Shown: positions 63,807 through 64,000 of the stretch, piece by piece
How the letters are laid out: the number at the start of each line of letters is the position of its first letter
Position numbering within the stretch: position 1 is the first letter of the stretch
Assembly: GCF_014191775.1 (NCBI RefSeq)
Contig: NZ_JACHXA010000011.1
Span: 59,647-123,646 of the forward strand
DNA length: 64,000 bases
Origin: Limibacillus halophilus
GTDB lineage: Bacteria > Pseudomonadota > Alphaproteobacteria > Kiloniellales > CECT-8803
Direction: 5' to 3'
Translations under genes and position numbers: made by a program
Notes under the pieces: generated by a model
What the model saw: the letters and a program-made list of their open reading frames with translations, nothing else
The model's database searches: none
Told to the model about the DNA's origin: nothing

Positions 63807-63880
63807 GAGGCGCGACGGAAACTACTGTTCCGCGCCTCGGGCGCTCTTCCGTTGTTTTAGTTCCTTCAACGGGAGAGCGC
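63807..63880 (+). promoter_or_regulatory. Structured 5' leader: two consecutive hairpins
   Basis: GAGGCGCG (63807-63814) pairs with CGCGCCTC (63831-63838). Directly after it a 14-bp stem with one G-U pair (63841-63854 with 63867-63880) has a 12-base loop and a short T/C tail. They end 25 bases before the ATG at 63906. An attenuator, RNA thermometer or protein-binding leader is possible; nothing recognised. Confidence 0.45.
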
Positions 63881-63905
63881 TTTCATTTCTTCAATGGAGT
63901 GAGCC

Positions 63906-64000
63906 ATGCAGTTTCCCTTCGGGCCGGACAGCGACGACGAGAATGACAAGAAAAACAAGAACGGTGGTGATCGGGAGAGAGGGAAGCGCGTAAACCCCCT
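63906..64000 (+). CDS. Acidic/charged hypothetical protein, N-terminal part (runs off the window)
   Basis: An ATG at 63906 lies behind GGAGTGAG. The 31 visible residues (MQFPFGPDSDDENDKKNKN...) are charged and low-complexity, with an acidic patch followed by a basic stretch, as in a disordered N-terminal tail before a folded or membrane domain. No family can be named from this fragment. Confidence 0.45.
   Translation, partial: MQFPFGPDSDDENDKKNKNGGDRERGKRVNP

Larger units (their letters stand above)
63582..63905. other. Intergenic region with terminator, AT-rich promoter-like stretch and double-hairpin leader
   Basis: After tRNA-Pro this stretch holds a terminator (63597-63630), a GC-rich part, a strongly AT-rich part (about 63740-63806) suited to a promoter, and two adjacent hairpins ahead of the ATG at 63906. 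No coding frame in it is convincing. Confidence 0.5.

Overview
The window reads as a piece of a chromosome from a GC-rich alphaproteobacterium, probably a free-living Rhodospirillales/Kiloniellales-type organism (inferred from gene content, not from a search). Pointers are the UPF0262-hisD-hisG-DUF2948-murA block, the infA-maf-rng-yacG string, a DUF4410 lipoprotein, pyruvate phosphate dikinase, TAXI-type TRAP uptake, and two perfect CtrA-type boxes (TTAA-N7-TTAAC). Genes are dense, with many 1-11 nt stop/start overlaps. Four tRNA genes are present (Phe-GAA, Thr-GGT, Thr-TGT, Pro-CGG), all with encoded CCA. No CRISPR array, insertion sequence, phage or integrase was seen.

Region by region. 1-1900: 5' end of a BCCT transporter, two tandem microprotein ORFs ending at a terminator, and a voltage-gated-type K+ channel with a C-terminal zinc ribbon. 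2107-5886: a large secreted subtilase-like protein with cadherin-like and PKD repeats. 5905-10351: a GT2-methyltransferase fusion divergent from a flippase-like membrane protein and a GT39-type glycosyltransferase. 10359-13568: a three-gene signalling operon (receiver-GGDEF, sensor kinase, single-domain receiver) with a CtrA box upstream. 13955-15069: a 43-codon leader ORF coupled to an ornithine cyclodeaminase-family gene. 15154-24166: housekeeping genes on the minus strand (tRNA-Phe, HtrA-like protease, yacG, RNase E/G, maf, infA, LMW phosphatase, UPF0262, hisD, hisG, DUF2948, murA, dcd).

24539-31593: small basic protein, tRNA-Thr, YtoQ, DUF4410 lipoprotein, an SGNH hydrolase, and an O-carbamoylation cluster (SxtJ-like, DUF5989, carbamoyltransferase, 2OG-Fe(II)-like protein), then a hemolysin III-family protein. 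31748-39922: SCP-x-like thiolase, DUF6614-like protein, dihydroorotase, ccmI, ygfZ, a lipoprotein, a MeaB-type GTPase, tRNA-Thr, a CtrA-box-driven Flp-type pilin with a long Gly/Ser tail, and a flavin reductase. 39949-49499: ppdK, glyS, glyQ, a membrane-anchored zinc-finger protein, a tRNA methyltransferase, DUF2007, a polyprenyl diphosphate synthase and an Mrp-type Fe-S carrier. 49661-53643: hflK-hflC-DUF2065-degP, ended by a strong terminator. 53730-61958: apt, then an aminotransferase-BKACE pair followed by a TAXI-TRAP transporter, a universal stress protein and a SUMF1-type lipoprotein. 62060-64000: a DUF6969-like protein, a Tat-exported rhodanese, tRNA-Pro, and the start of an unrecognised acidic protein behind a double-hairpin leader.

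How the parts work together. The likely cell-surface theme comprises the glycan/lipid-linked glycosyltransferases, the carbamoylation module with SGNH hydrolase, the Flp-like pilin and the large secreted protease. The CtrA boxes suggest that part of the surface and c-di-GMP programme is cell-cycle/CtrA controlled. The 54-62 kb block looks like an uptake-and-catabolism unit: TRAP import, transamination, then beta-keto acid cleavage.
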